Below are positions 52,380-61,745 of a stretch of DNA of 64,000 nt, piece after piece; position 1 is the stretch's first letter; the number at the start of each line of letters is the position of its first letter. The notes under the pieces were generated by a model. The model was not told the DNA's origin and ran no database searches. It saw only the letters and a program-made list of their open reading frames with translations. The stretch is taken from assembly GCA_017795045.1 (NCBI GenBank), contig CP051244.1:2456093-2520092 (forward strand), written 5' to 3'. Source of the stretch: Allomuricauda sp. (lineage in GTDB: Bacteria; Bacteroidota; Bacteroidia; Flavobacteriales; Flavobacteriaceae). A program made the translations under genes and the position numbers.

Positions 52380-52985
52380 ATGAAAAAAACAATTTTGATC
52401 GGACTTTCCTTGGTAAGTATGATGTTCTACACATCTTGTAATGAAAACGAGGATGTAGTCCCTGAACCAGAACTGGAAGATGTCCAGGTTTTAGGGGTCT
52501 TCCCTGAAGCAGGACAGCCTGGAACCGTAGTGACCATAACGGGTAAAAACTTTAGCAGGGTATGGCGCAATAACATTGTTACATTTAACGGAGTGCAGGC
52601 CGAGGTAAATAGTGCTTCCACAAGAAAGCTGGACGTGGTTGTTCCCGAAGGGGCAAGTACCGGTCCCATATCTGTTGCTTTTCGCGCCAGTTCGGATGTT
52701 TCATCACTTGATTTCACCGTATTGGAAAAAATACCGGCTATTTCTGTGTTTTCACCCACCTCGGGCAAAGCAGGGACCATTGTTGAAATTGAAGGAATCA
52801 ACTTTAAGACCAACCCCCAAGCGAACATGGTAAAGTTTGGCGATGTGGAGAGCGTGGTCATCAAGGTCGATTCTGCTGCAACAAGATTAAAAGTAAAGGT
52901 GCCGGAAGGGGCCGGTACAGGCAAGATATCAGTCACCGCTGATTCACTCACTGGTGAATCTGAGGAAGATTTTGTGATACAGTAG
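52380..52985 (+). CDS. IPT/TIG lipoprotein, paralogue without Kelch
   Basis: A 201-residue lipoprotein: lipobox FYTSCNENED (Cys about residue 20) and two IPT/TIG domains (about 35-117 with VFPEAGQPGTVVTITGKNFS; 118-201 with VFSPTSGKAGTIVEIEGINF). The N-terminus is closely similar to the gene at 50425 (MKKTILIGLSL versus MKKAILVGLSV; shared VTITGKNFS) and the leader is shared, so the pair arose by tandem duplication; this copy lacks the third IPT and the Kelch propeller. Confidence 0.88.
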   Translation: MKKTILIGLSLVSMMFYTSCNENEDVVPEPELEDVQVLGVFPEAGQPGTVVTITGKNFSRVWRNNIVTFNGVQAEVNSASTRKLDVVVPEGASTGPISVAFRASSDVSSLDFTVLEKIPAISVFSPTSGKAGTIVEIEGINFKTNPQANMVKFGDVESVVIKVDSAATRLKVKVPEGAGTGKISVTADSLTGESEEDFVIQ

Positions 52986-53018
52986 GAGAAAGAAAAGAGT
53001 ATTTTTCTTTCATTTTAT

Positions 53019-53038
53019 GGCCAAACCTAGGTTTGGCC
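53019..53038 (+). terminator. Intrinsic terminator after the second IPT lipoprotein gene
   Basis: GGCCAAACC and GGTTTGGCC form a 9-bp stem with a TA loop, followed by TTTTTTG (53039-53045). Confidence 0.92.
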
Positions 53039-53108
53039 TTTTTTGTTTTTGAGAATGGTTTTCGCCTATCAACACCCATTGTTGATTAAATTCTTGCCGC
53101 TATACTTT

Positions 53109-53116
53109 TATTTTTG
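53109..53116 (+). promoter_or_regulatory. Candidate -7 element for parE-parC
   Basis: TATTTTTG matches TAnnTTTG, 39 bp before ATG 53156. The upstream spacing to TTG is not ideal. Confidence 0.45.
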
Positions 53117-53155
53117 CCCCTAAATTTTATATTAGCAAGGATTAACCCTTTACAC

Positions 53156-55015
53156 ATGGCAGAAACCCAATATACAGAGGATAATATCCGTTCGCTGGAT
53201 TGGAAGGAGCATATCCGTATGCGTCCCGGGATGTACATTGGCAAATTAGGCGATGGCTCCTCCGCGGACGATGGTATCTACATCCTCCTCAAAGAGGTCA
53301 TTGACAACTGTATTGATGAGTTCGTAATGGGTGCCGGGAAGACCATAGAGATCAACATCAAAGAAAATACCGTACATGTTCGGGATTACGGTCGTGGCAT
53401 TCCTTTGGGCAAAGTGGTGGACGTGGTCTCCAAAATGAACACGGGGGGAAAATACGATACCCGTGCCTTTAAAAAATCCGTGGGACTCAACGGGGTAGGA
53501 ACCAAGGCCGTGAACGCATTGTCCACCTACTTTCGGGTAGAGTCCAACCGGGATGGGCAATCCAAATCCGCAGAGTTTGAAGCAGGGAACCTGACCAATG
53601 AAGAGCTTTTGGAAGAAAGTTCGCGGCGTAGGGGGACCAAAGTGAGTTTTGTTCCGGACGAATCCATCTTTAAAAAATACAAATACCGCAATGAGTATGT
53701 GGAACGCATGCTCAAAAACTACGTATACCTCAATCCGGGACTTACTATTGTCTTTAATGGCGAAAAATACCATTCAGAAAACGGATTGAAGGACTTGTTG
53801 GAGGACAACAACAATGAGGAAGATTTCCTATATCCCATCATCCACCTAAAAGGAGATGATATTGAGGTGGCCATGACACACAGCAAGACCCAGTACAGTG
53901 AGGAATACCATTCCTTCGTAAATGGGCAGCATACCACCCAAGGTGGAACGCACCAATCGGCATTCCGGGAAGCCGTGGTCAAGACCATCCGGGATTTTTA
54001 TGGGAAAAATTACGATGCCTCGGATGTACGAAAATCTATTATTTCCGCAGTTTCCATTAAAGTAATGGAGCCTGTTTTCGAGAGTCAGACCAAGACCAAA
54101 TTGGGCTCCACGGACATGGGAGGGGACCTGCCTACGGTACGTACCTATATCAACGATTTTGTGGGAACCCATTTGGACAATTACTTGCACAAAAACCCGC
54201 AAACGGCTGATGCCCTGCAGCGTAAGATCGTACAGGCCGAAAAGGAACGAAAAGAACTTTCCGGCATTCGAAAACTGGCAAGGGAACGTGCCAAAAAGGC
54301 CAGTCTACACAATAAAAAGCTAAGGGATTGTCGTGTACATCTTCAGGATATGAAAAAAGACCGAAGGTTGGAGAGCACCCTTTTTATCACCGAAGGGGAT
54401 TCGGCTTCAGGTTCCATTACCAAGTCCAGGGACGTGAACACCCAAGCTGTTTTCAGTCTTCGGGGAAAACCTTTGAACTCTTATGGCATGTCCAAAAAGA
54501 TTGTCTATGAGAATGAGGAGTTCAATCTACTTCAAGCAGCATTGAACATTGAGGAGTCCATGGAGGATTTGCGGTATAATAATATTGTCATCGCAACGGA
54601 TGCGGATGTGGATGGAATGCACATACGGTTGTTGCTGATTACCTTTTTCCTGCAATTCTTTCCGGAACTGATCAAGGAAAATCATTTGTACATCCTGCAA
54701 ACCCCACTTTTTAGGGTTCGAAATAAAAAAGAGACCATTTATTGCTATAGCGAGGAGGAGAGGCGAAATGCTATTGAAAAATTGAGCGGAAAGCCAGAAA
54801 TTACCCGATTTAAGGGATTGGGTGAAATCTCCCCAGATGAGTTCAAGCATTTTATTGGTGATGATATCCGTTTGGAGCCTGTGATGTTGGACAAGGCCAT
54901 GAGCATAGACAACCTTTTGCAGTTTTATATGGGGAAAAACACCCCTGACCGACAAGAATTTATTATAAATAACCTTAAAGTCGAACTTGACTTGATAGAA
55001 GAAAACCAACTATAA
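53156..55015 (+). CDS. parE: DNA topoisomerase IV subunit B
   Basis: A 619-residue type II topoisomerase ATPase subunit. GHKL ATP site: [18 protein letters not shown] and [20 protein letters not shown] metal site: [16 protein letters not shown] and [14 protein letters not shown] 53156 ([16 protein letters not shown]) is preferred to the longer frame because homologous sequence starts there. parC follows 25 bp after the stop, so the two subunits are co-expressed. ParE rather than GyrB is inferred from the length and the parC neighbour. Confidence 0.93.
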   Translation: MAETQYTEDNIRSLDWKEHIRMRPGMYIGKLGDGSSADDGIYILLKEVIDNCIDEFVMGAGKTIEINIKENTVHVRDYGRGIPLGKVVDVVSKMNTGGKYDTRAFKKSVGLNGVGTKAVNALSTYFRVESNRDGQSKSAEFEAGNLTNEELLEESSRRRGTKVSFVPDESIFKKYKYRNEYVERMLKNYVYLNPGLTIVFNGEKYHSENGLKDLLEDNNNEEDFLYPIIHLKGDDIEVAMTHSKTQYSEEYHSFVNGQHTTQGGTHQSAFREAVVKTIRDFYGKNYDASDVRKSIISAVSIKVMEPVFESQTKTKLGSTDMGGDLPTVRTYINDFVGTHLDNYLHKNPQTADALQRKIVQAEKERKELSGIRKLARERAKKASLHNKKLRDCRVHLQDMKKDRRLESTLFITEGDSASGSITKSRDVNTQAVFSLRGKPLNSYGMSKKIVYENEEFNLLQAALNIEESMEDLRYNNIVIATDADVDGMHIRLLLITFFLQFFPELIKENHLYILQTPLFRVRNKKETIYCYSEEERRNAIEKLSGKPEITRFKGLGEISPDEFKHFIGDDIRLEPVMLDKAMSIDNLLQFYMGKNTPDRQEFIINNLKVELDLIEENQL

Positions 55016-55040
55016 ACCAAATAAATACACATCCTTCTAG

Positions 55041-57656
55041 ATGGAAGAGAACGAAGAACTGAATGAGGAAGGTTTAGAGAGCCAGGACAGTTTGGTCAAG
55101 GTGACCGGAATGTACAAGGATTGGTTCTTGGATTATGCTTCGTATGTAATCTTGGAACGTGCCGTCCCTGCCATTGAAGACGGTTTTAAACCGGTGCAGC
55201 GCAGGATTATGCACGCCCTTAAGGAATTGGACGATGGCCGCTACAACAAGGTGGCCAATGTAGTGGGGCACACCATGCAATACCACCCCCACGGCGATGC
55301 CAGTATCGCGGATGCCATGGTTCAAATCGGTCAAAAAGACCTACTCATTGACACTCAGGGAAACTGGGGAAATATCTTGACCGGTGATGGTGCGGCAGCA
55401 TCACGATATATTGAGGCCAGACTTTCCAAGTTCGCCCTTGAGGTAATCTACAGCCCAAAAATCACGGAATGGCAATTGTCCTATGATGGCCGAAAGAAGG
55501 AACCCGTACACCTGCCCGTAAAATTTCCGTTGTTACTGGCGCAAGGAGCGGAAGGAATTGCGGTTGGACTTAGCACTAAAATACTGCCGCACAACTTTAA
55601 CGAACTTATAGACGCCTCCATAAAACACCTAAAAGGGCAGCGTTTTACACTATATCCGGATTTTCCCACAGGTGGAATCATAGATGTCACTAATTATAAC
55701 GAAGGTCTTCGTGGCGGAAAGGTTAGGGTAAGGGCCAAAATTTCGGCATTGGACAAGAACACCTTGGTCATCACTGAAATACCTTATGGGACCAATACCT
55801 CTTCTTTAATTGATTCCATTTTGAAGGCCAACGATAAAGGGAAGATCAAAATCAAGAAAATAGAGGACAATACCGCGGCCGAAGTGGAAATTTTGGTGCA
55901 TCTACCCAATGGCATTTCACCCGACAAGACCATTGATGCGCTTTATGCATTTACTGCCTGCGAATCGTCCATATCGCCTTTGGGCTGTATCATTGAGGAC
56001 AACAAGCCACTATTTATTGGGGTCAAGGAGATGCTGGAACGTTCCACGGAAAATACCGTGGAATTGTTGAAGTCCGAACTCGAGATTCAACTGGGAGAGC
56101 TGGAGGAACAATGGCATTTTGCTTCCTTGGAACGTATTTTTATTGAAAACCGGATCTATCGGGATATTGAAGAGGAGGAAACCTGGGAAGGTGTGATTGC
56201 CGCCATCGATAAAGGCCTGAAACCTTTCACCAAAAATCTAAAAAGAGAGGTGACCGAAGAGGACATTGTTCGGTTGACCGAAATCCGTATCAAGCGTATT
56301 TCCAAGTTTGACCTGGAGAAAGCCCAACAACTTATTGATAGTCTGGACGAACGTATAGCACAAACAAAGCACCATCTGGAACATTTGGTGGAATATGCCA
56401 TAGATTATTTCAAGGAACTCAAAAAGAAATATGGCAATGGTCGTGAGCGACAGTCCGAAATTAAAGTGTTTGACGACATTGAGGCCACCAAAGTGGTGAT
56501 CCGCAATACCAAGCTCTATGTAAACAGGGAGGAAGGGTTTATTGGGACATCGCTGAAACGGGATGAATATGTTACGGATTGCAGCGATATTGACGATATC
56601 ATCGTTTTTACCCAAAAAGGGGAGATGATGGTCACCAAGGTAGACTCCAAGGTCTTTGTGGGCAAGAATATCATCCACGTTGCCGTATTCAAGAAAAAGG
56701 ACAAGCGCACCACCTATAACATGATCTATAAGGATGGAAAGGGCGGTGCGAGCTACATCAAACGATTCAACGTCACCAGCATTACGCGTGACAAGATTTA
56801 CCCGCTATCCGGCGATAAGGCCTCCGCAGAAGTGCTTTACTTTTCGGCCAACCCCAATGGGGAAGCCGAGGTGATTACCGTATTATTGAGGCAATCGGGC
56901 AGTATCAAAAAATTGAAATGGGACTTGGATTTTGCCGATGTTCTCATCAAAGGACGTGCTTCAAAAGGAAATTTGGTCACCAAATACAGTGTTAAGCGTA
57001 TCGAATTGAAGGAAAAAGGAGTTTCCACCCTAAAACCCAGAAAGATTTGGTTCGATGAAGTGGTAAGTCGACTCAATGTGGACGGCAGGGGAGAACTGTT
57101 GGGCGATTTCAGGGGAGACGATTTATTATTGGTGATAGACCAAAAGGGAACCGTACGGACCATTGCACCGGATTTGTCCACCCACTTTAATGAGGATATG
57201 ATCGTGCTGGAGAAATGGAATCCGAAGAAACCCATTTCCGTAGTCCATTATGAAGGTGAAAAAGAGCGCTATTATCTGAAGCGCTTTTTGGTTGAGAATC
57301 CAAATAAGGAAGAATTGGTCATTTCCGAGCACCCTAAATCGTTTATGGAACTTGCCACAACGGATTGGAGACCTGTGATAGAGGTTGAGTTTGTAAAGCC
57401 ACGCGGAAAAGACCCAAAACCCAACCTTGAAGTGGATGTGGAAGACTTCATTTCCGTCAAGGGCATCAAGGCCATCGGAAACCAGCTCACTGCGGAAAAA
57501 GTCAAGAACATCAACCTTTTGGAACCTCTGGTTTTTGAGGAGCCCGAAGAACCCAAAGCGGAAGACATGGAAGTAGTGGACGAGGAAAATGTGGACACCG
57601 ATGAGACCGACACCGAGACCAAAAAAGATGGTTCTGACCAAACCTCTTTGTTTTGA
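55041..57656 (+). CDS. parC: DNA topoisomerase IV subunit A
   Basis: An 871-residue DNA-breaking subunit. Catalytic Tyr 123 in GAAASRYIEARL; winged-helix part DGFKPVQRRIMHAL and YHPHGDASIADAMV; C-terminal domain with weak beta-pinwheel repeats and an acidic tail (DMEVVDEENVDTDETD). At the position of the quinolone-contact Ser (E. coli GyrA Ser83) it has Ala 87 (HPHGDA), with acidic D91 retained. Confidence 0.93.
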   Translation: MEENEELNEEGLESQDSLVKVTGMYKDWFLDYASYVILERAVPAIEDGFKPVQRRIMHALKELDDGRYNKVANVVGHTMQYHPHGDASIADAMVQIGQKDLLIDTQGNWGNILTGDGAAASRYIEARLSKFALEVIYSPKITEWQLSYDGRKKEPVHLPVKFPLLLAQGAEGIAVGLSTKILPHNFNELIDASIKHLKGQRFTLYPDFPTGGIIDVTNYNEGLRGGKVRVRAKISALDKNTLVITEIPYGTNTSSLIDSILKANDKGKIKIKKIEDNTAAEVEILVHLPNGISPDKTIDALYAFTACESSISPLGCIIEDNKPLFIGVKEMLERSTENTVELLKSELEIQLGELEEQWHFASLERIFIENRIYRDIEEEETWEGVIAAIDKGLKPFTKNLKREVTEEDIVRLTEIRIKRISKFDLEKAQQLIDSLDERIAQTKHHLEHLVEYAIDYFKELKKKYGNGRERQSEIKVFDDIEATKVVIRNTKLYVNREEGFIGTSLKRDEYVTDCSDIDDIIVFTQKGEMMVTKVDSKVFVGKNIIHVAVFKKKDKRTTYNMIYKDGKGGASYIKRFNVTSITRDKIYPLSGDKASAEVLYFSANPNGEAEVITVLLRQSGSIKKLKWDLDFADVLIKGRASKGNLVTKYSVKRIELKEKGVSTLKPRKIWFDEVVSRLNVDGRGELLGDFRGDDLLLVIDQKGTVRTIAPDLSTHFNEDMIVLEKWNPKKPISVVHYEGEKERYYLKRFLVENPNKEELVISEHPKSFMELATTDWRPVIEVEFVKPRGKDPKPNLEVDVEDFISVKGIKAIGNQLTAEKVKNINLLEPLVFEEPEEPKAEDMEVVDEENVDTDETDTETKKDGSDQTSLF

Positions 57657-57725
57657 CATATATTCTACCTATATTCTAACCTGAACAGTAATATGCACTC
57701 CTTAACCTCATAGCTAATATATTTT

Positions 57726-58682
57726 ATGGATTTCACCAACCCGCTGGTGTACGGCGTACCAGTTTTTATTGCCTTTATTTTATTTGAGCTCACTTATAGT
57801 AAAACCCATGGGGATGACCATCTTTACAATTGGAAAGATTTGGCAGCGAGTGGTTTTATGGGAATTGGTTCCGCGATTTTGGGGCCCCTCTTCAAGGTGA
57901 TTTTTGCCATTGTTCTTTTTGAGGCCACGTATGAGTTCTTCAATCCTATAGAGAATGGCACCCGACAAAATATTTTGGGCTACGAGTCTTTTGGATATGC
58001 TTGGTACGTGTGGATACTATGTCAATTGGCCGATGATTTCACCTATTATTGGTTTCACAGGGCCAACCACGAGATCCGTATTTTGTGGGCAGCACATATT
58101 GTCCACCATTCTTCCGACAACTTTAATTTGGGAACGGCCGTTCGCAATGGCTGGTTCACCATTCTATACAAACCTTTGTTCTACATGTGGATGCCCGCTA
58201 TAGGGTTTCCACCTGAAATGGTCGTGGTTTGTTTGGGCATTGAGGCACTATGGCAGTTTCAGTTGCACTCTGTGTACATTCCCAAATTGGGCTTTTTGGA
58301 GAAATTCCTAAACACCCATACCATGCACCAAGTACACCACGCCCAAAATGTGGAGTATTTGGACAAGAACCATGGAGGCTTTCTAAATATTTTTGATAAG
58401 GTTTTTGGGACTTGGAAGGAATTGGATGATGACATCGATGTGAAATACGGTGTAATCCACTCCCCGAACTCCTTTAACCCGGTTGTGATACTCACCCATG
58501 AATTCAAGGACATTTGGAACGATGTAAAGAAAGTGGATAAACTATCCCACAAGCTGATGTACATTTTTGGCCCTCCAGGCTGGAGTCATGATGGAAGCAC
58601 CCTTACCGTAAAACAGCAACAAAAGTTGTTTGAGGAACATAAGGAAGCGCATCCGGAGTTGGCTTATCAACGTCCAAACTGA
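57726..58682 (+). CDS. Sterol desaturase/fatty acid hydroxylase family protein
   Basis: A 318-residue integral membrane di-iron enzyme. N-terminal helices, then His boxes: YYWFHRANHEIRILWAAHIV with HxxxH, HIVHHSSDNF (HxxHH) and NTHTMHQVHHAQNVEYLDKN (second HxxHH). The family hydroxylates or desaturates lipids using O2; the substrate here (sterol, hopanoid, carotenoid or fatty acyl) is not predictable. Convergent with the TerC gene, 3 bp apart. Confidence 0.9.
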   Translation: MDFTNPLVYGVPVFIAFILFELTYSKTHGDDHLYNWKDLAASGFMGIGSAILGPLFKVIFAIVLFEATYEFFNPIENGTRQNILGYESFGYAWYVWILCQLADDFTYYWFHRANHEIRILWAAHIVHHSSDNFNLGTAVRNGWFTILYKPLFYMWMPAIGFPPEMVVVCLGIEALWQFQLHSVYIPKLGFLEKFLNTHTMHQVHHAQNVEYLDKNHGGFLNIFDKVFGTWKELDDDIDVKYGVIHSPNSFNPVVILTHEFKDIWNDVKKVDKLSHKLMYIFGPPGWSHDGSTLTVKQQQKLFEEHKEAHPELAYQRPN

Positions 58683-58685
58683 CAT

Positions 58686-59495
58686 TTATTCAACCGCTTC
58701 TTGCTCAGGGTTTTTGTTTTTCTGCATCCTGAGATTCAAGAATTCCACCATTAAGGAAAAGGCAATCGCGAAGTACAAATATCCTTTGGGTATGGCGCCT
58801 ACTTCGTTTCCAAATACCACGAGGTGGGACAAATGGGCCGCTTCGGCAATCAGCATAAACCCAATAAGGATCAAGAAAGACAGCCCCAGCACTTGTATGG
58901 ACGGGTGTCGGTTGACAAATTCCCCTACAGGACTGGCAAACAGCATCATGATCACTACGGAAATGACCACCGCTGTGATCATAAGAATCAAGGCATCGGT
59001 TGGGTTGGGAGATATGCCGTTGGTCATCCCGATTGCGGTTAATATGGAATCAAAGGAAAATACAATATTGATTACGGTTATCTGAACAATGGCGTTCATC
59101 AAAGAAGATGATCTTGATTTTTCCACTTCACGCTCATCGTGTCCGCGATCTTCAACTTTCTCATGAATTTCCTTGGTACTCTTGTACAAAAGGAACAGTC
59201 CACCAGAAAAGAGAATGATGGCCTGCCAGCTTATCCCACCAGTAATCCAAGATTCATCCAAAAGCATAAAGGGCTTTTTCATCTTGGTAAGCCATGTAAT
59301 CCCAAAAAGCAATACGATCCTCATGAGCATGGCCAAAACCAGACCAATATTGGTGGCTTTTTTTCGGTCTTTCTTTTCCAATTTGCCGGCAGCGATGGAA
59401 ATGAAGATAATATTGTCGATCCCTAGGACAATTTCCAAAAAGGTCAAAGTGATCAATGCCATCCAGGCATCCGGGCTGGTAAAAATTTCAAACAT
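58686..59495 (-). CDS. TerC family membrane protein
   Basis: A 269-residue polytopic protein of the TerC family linked to metal-ion (manganese) homeostasis or tellurite resistance. Conserved LEIVLGIDNIIFISI (about 22-36) and VFSFDSILTAIGM (about 145-157) contain the membrane acidic residues typical of TerC. A cytoplasmic charged loop (EDRGHDEREVEKSRSSS) lies between helix sets. Single gene. Confidence 0.92.
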   Translation of the reverse strand: MFEIFTSPDAWMALITLTFLEIVLGIDNIIFISIAAGKLEKKDRKKATNIGLVLAMLMRIVLLFGITWLTKMKKPFMLLDESWITGGISWQAIILFSGGLFLLYKSTKEIHEKVEDRGHDEREVEKSRSSSLMNAIVQITVINIVFSFDSILTAIGMTNGISPNPTDALILMITAVVISVVIMMLFASPVGEFVNRHPSIQVLGLSFLILIGFMLIAEAAHLSHLVVFGNEVGAIPKGYLYFAIAFSLMVEFLNLRMQKNKNPEQEAVE

Positions 59496-59497
59496 GG

Positions 59498-59875
59498 TCA
59501 GTTTATTTTGTGGGCAGTTCCCTTAAATTTTCGTTTATCGCCAACAGCATTGTACTCAAAGGTATATGAAGAATCGGAAGTTGTCAATATTTTAATGTGT
59601 ATTGATTTTTCCTCTGCTTTGCTCTTTGGATTCTTATTTTTTAAGATATACTCGCAATCATTGATCCAGCGAACGGACGAAGTATCCCTTTTTCCGTCAT
59701 AAAAGTCCACTTCGGTATCCAATGTCCTATGGAACGTGGTCTTCTTTTCCTCTCCGTCAATCACGGTAGTAAATGTAAATTCGCCGGTTTTAAAGTCTGT
59801 GCAATTGCGTTGGGGCGGCTGCCCACATGCCCAAAAAAGTAAAATGAGCACTACTGAGAAGAAATAGTTTACCAT
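59498..59875 (-). CDS. Small putative lipoprotein, unknown function
   Basis: A 125-residue exported protein beginning MVNYFFSVVLILLFWACGQP (lipobox-like with Cys at residue 17), then a small beta-rich domain (FTFTTVIDGEEKKTTFHRTL, VRWINDCEYILKNKNP). ATG 59875 is chosen because it gives the signal peptide. Known relatives carry misleading names. It follows the XRE regulator gene on the same strand. Confidence 0.65.
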   Translation of the reverse strand: MVNYFFSVVLILLFWACGQPPQRNCTDFKTGEFTFTTVIDGEEKKTTFHRTLDTEVDFYDGKRDTSSVRWINDCEYILKNKNPKSKAEEKSIHIKILTTSDSSYTFEYNAVGDKRKFKGTAHKIN

Positions 59876-59907
59876 AGTTACAAAGTAACGGAAAGAACTA
59901 AAGCGGG

Positions 59908-60297
59908 TCAATCCTTTTTTGCTCGAAAGGACTCAAAAGTGCCATCAGCATAAAAAACAATCACTTTTGTGGATTGGGGAGTATCTTTATCCTCGACCAT
60001 GGGATTGGTTTGAACCTGCGTAGATTTTATTTTTTCAGGAACTGCAATCTCTTTTTTGATTTCCCCACCTTTTATTGATGAAGGGAATTCCCCGACTCCC
60101 TTCAACAACCAGTACAGATTTACCTCGGGGTAGGTGTCCGCCAACTTCATCACAAAATCCAGACTGGGTTTGTTCCGCCCATTCAACAAATGGGAAACAC
60201 TGGAACGCTGTACCCCAATTTGGTCGGCAAAGGCAGAAACCGTCAGGCCATAATGATCCATGATGGTTTGTATACGTGGGATGATATCTTTATTCAC
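59908..60297 (-). CDS. XRE family helix-turn-helix regulator
   Basis: A 129-residue regulator: N-terminal HTH (MDHYGLTVSAFADQIGVQRSSVSHLLNGRNKPS, about residues 13-44; recognition helix RSSVSHLL), linker, C-terminal part with no known domain. GTG 60297 is the start. ACAATTGT at 60296-60303 overlaps the start codon and related 8-mers occur in the spacer to the M14 peptidase gene, suggesting autoregulation and control of the neighbour. Confidence 0.85.
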   Translation of the reverse strand: MNKDIIPRIQTIMDHYGLTVSAFADQIGVQRSSVSHLLNGRNKPSLDFVMKLADTYPEVNLYWLLKGVGEFPSSIKGGEIKKEIAVPEKIKSTQVQTNPMVEDKDTPQSTKVIVFYADGTFESFRAKKD

Positions 60298-60490
60298 AAT
60301 TGTAACTTTTCAATTCTAAAACTAATAAAAATTGCAATGGACTAGAAAAATGTTTTTCAGAATCATTGATTTTATCAAAAGAAAAAAATTAAATGGTTTA
60401 TCATATCTAGCTGTTTTACTGATTAATAACTCTTACAATTTTAGTTCACGACACAATTGTATCGATTTAACTAAAATCACCTTTGCTTTT

Positions 60491-60538
60491 GTTTACAAAT
60501 GTATCTATTTTGATAACACATGAATTACATTTGTAAAC
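60491..60538. promoter_or_regulatory. Large inverted repeat in front of the M14 peptidase gene
   Basis: GTTTACAAATGTA (60491-60503) and TACATTTGTAAAC (60526-60538) are perfect 13-bp inverted copies 22 bp apart; each contains an ACAwwTGT core. The right arm lies at about the -33 position of TATTTTTG 60550-60557. Two further ACAATTGT octamers are at 60453-60460 and 60296-60303. Likely operator, possibly of the adjacent XRE protein (inference). Confidence 0.55.
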
Positions 60539-60549
60539 AACCTGTGTGC

Positions 60550-60557
60550 TATTTTTG
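60550..60557 (+). promoter_or_regulatory. Candidate -7 element of the M14 peptidase gene
   Basis: TATTTTTG matches TAnnTTTG, 10 bp before ATG 60568; transcription would start near the codon. TTG 60531-60533 is only 16 bp upstream. Confidence 0.45.
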
Positions 60558-60567
60558 CGACTCACTT

Positions 60568-61719
60568 ATGACACAACCTATGACTGACCACTCAATATAT
60601 AAAGAACGTAGCATACAAAACCGATATATCAATTTGGAGATGTTGGAGGCTTGCCTCAATACGAGACCAGCATCCGCTTTGAAGATTTTGGGTAAGTCCG
60701 TGCAGGGGGAACCTCTCTATGCGTTCTCCTTGGGGAAAGGGGAAACTCGAATCCTGATGTGGTCACAAATGCATGGAAATGAATCCACCACCACCAAGGC
60801 GGTTTGGGACATGGTAAATTATCTGGAGTCCAATGAGGGATCGACCATTTTGGAAACCTGCACCTTGATGATTGTGCCGATGTTAAACCCTGACGGTGCA
60901 AAAGCCTATACCCGGGTCAATGCCAATGAAGTGGATCTGAACAGGGACGCACAAGAACTCACCCAACCCGAAAGTCAAGCGCTGAGGGATTTGTTCGAAA
61001 AATTCGAACCCCATTATTGTTTTAACCTGCATGACCAAAGAACATTGTTTTCCGCGGGTCATTCCGCAAAGGTTGCCACAGTGTCTTTTTTGTCCCCTGC
61101 CAACAACGAGGAGCGCGACATCACACCAAATAGGGAAGTGGCCATGAAATTGATTGTAGCCATGAATGAAACCTTGCAGAGCATGGTTCCCGAACAAGTA
61201 GGACGATATGATGATGGCTTCAATGCCAATTGCGTTGGGGATACCTTTCAAATGCTGGGAGTGCCCACTATATTGTTTGAGGCAGGACATTACCCAAAGG
61301 ATTATATGCGAGAGGACACCCGGAAATATATTTTCCATGCATTGATAAAAGCCTTGACCACTATTTCAAAAGGGGAAATAGATAAGTATTCCACATTGGA
61401 TTATTTCAAAATTCCTGAGAACGAGAAACTTTACTACGATATTTTGGTACATGACCCACAGGTTTTGAATCCAGAATTGGACCCAGGAATTTCACTCGGA
61501 ATACGTTTCAAGGAGGTCTTGGACGGAAACAGGATTTTGTTCCGACCCGAGTTGGGCGATATGGGCAAACTTAATGGGTTCTATGGCCATGAGACCTTTA
61601 ACTGTTTAGATCAAAAGGATTTGGAGCTACTGTCCGGCCACAAAGAAATCTTGGATTTTATCAAAAATGTTAAAAATTTAAAAAAGAACCATTTTTATTA
61701 CGTTAATTTCTTTATTTAA
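60568..61719 (+). CDS. M14 family zinc carboxypeptidase-like protein
   Basis: A 383-residue protein (399 from ATG 60520). Zinc ligands: MWSQMHGNESTTTKAVWD (HxxE, about residue 77 from ATG 60568) and the later His in CFNLHDQRTLFSAG; LNPDGAKAYTRVNANEVDLN is the substrate-binding segment with the Arg and Asn of M14 enzymes. Catalytic Glu is likely in LFEAGHYPKDYMRED. It has no signal peptide, so cytoplasmic. The longer frame starts inside the inverted repeat, so ATG 60568 or 60580 is more plausible. Divergent from the XRE gene. Confidence 0.82.
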   Translation: MTQPMTDHSIYKERSIQNRYINLEMLEACLNTRPASALKILGKSVQGEPLYAFSLGKGETRILMWSQMHGNESTTTKAVWDMVNYLESNEGSTILETCTLMIVPMLNPDGAKAYTRVNANEVDLNRDAQELTQPESQALRDLFEKFEPHYCFNLHDQRTLFSAGHSAKVATVSFLSPANNEERDITPNREVAMKLIVAMNETLQSMVPEQVGRYDDGFNANCVGDTFQMLGVPTILFEAGHYPKDYMREDTRKYIFHALIKALTTISKGEIDKYSTLDYFKIPENEKLYYDILVHDPQVLNPELDPGISLGIRFKEVLDGNRILFRPELGDMGKLNGFYGHETFNCLDQKDLELLSGHKEILDFIKNVKNLKKNHFYYVNFFI

Positions 61720-61720
61720 C

Positions 61721-61728
61721 TAATTTTG
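61721..61728 (+). promoter_or_regulatory. Candidate -7 element of the AsnC-family regulator gene
   Basis: TAATTTTG matches TAnnTTTG, 17 bp before ATG 61746. No clear -33 element. Confidence 0.4.
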
Positions 61729-61745
61729 CTGAAAAATTCAATATA

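Noticed and set aside
60332..60523. 63-residue ORF between the XRE and M14 genes
   Set aside because: It covers the predicted promoter and operator region, has composition of translated AT-rich intergenic DNA and no plausible start context.
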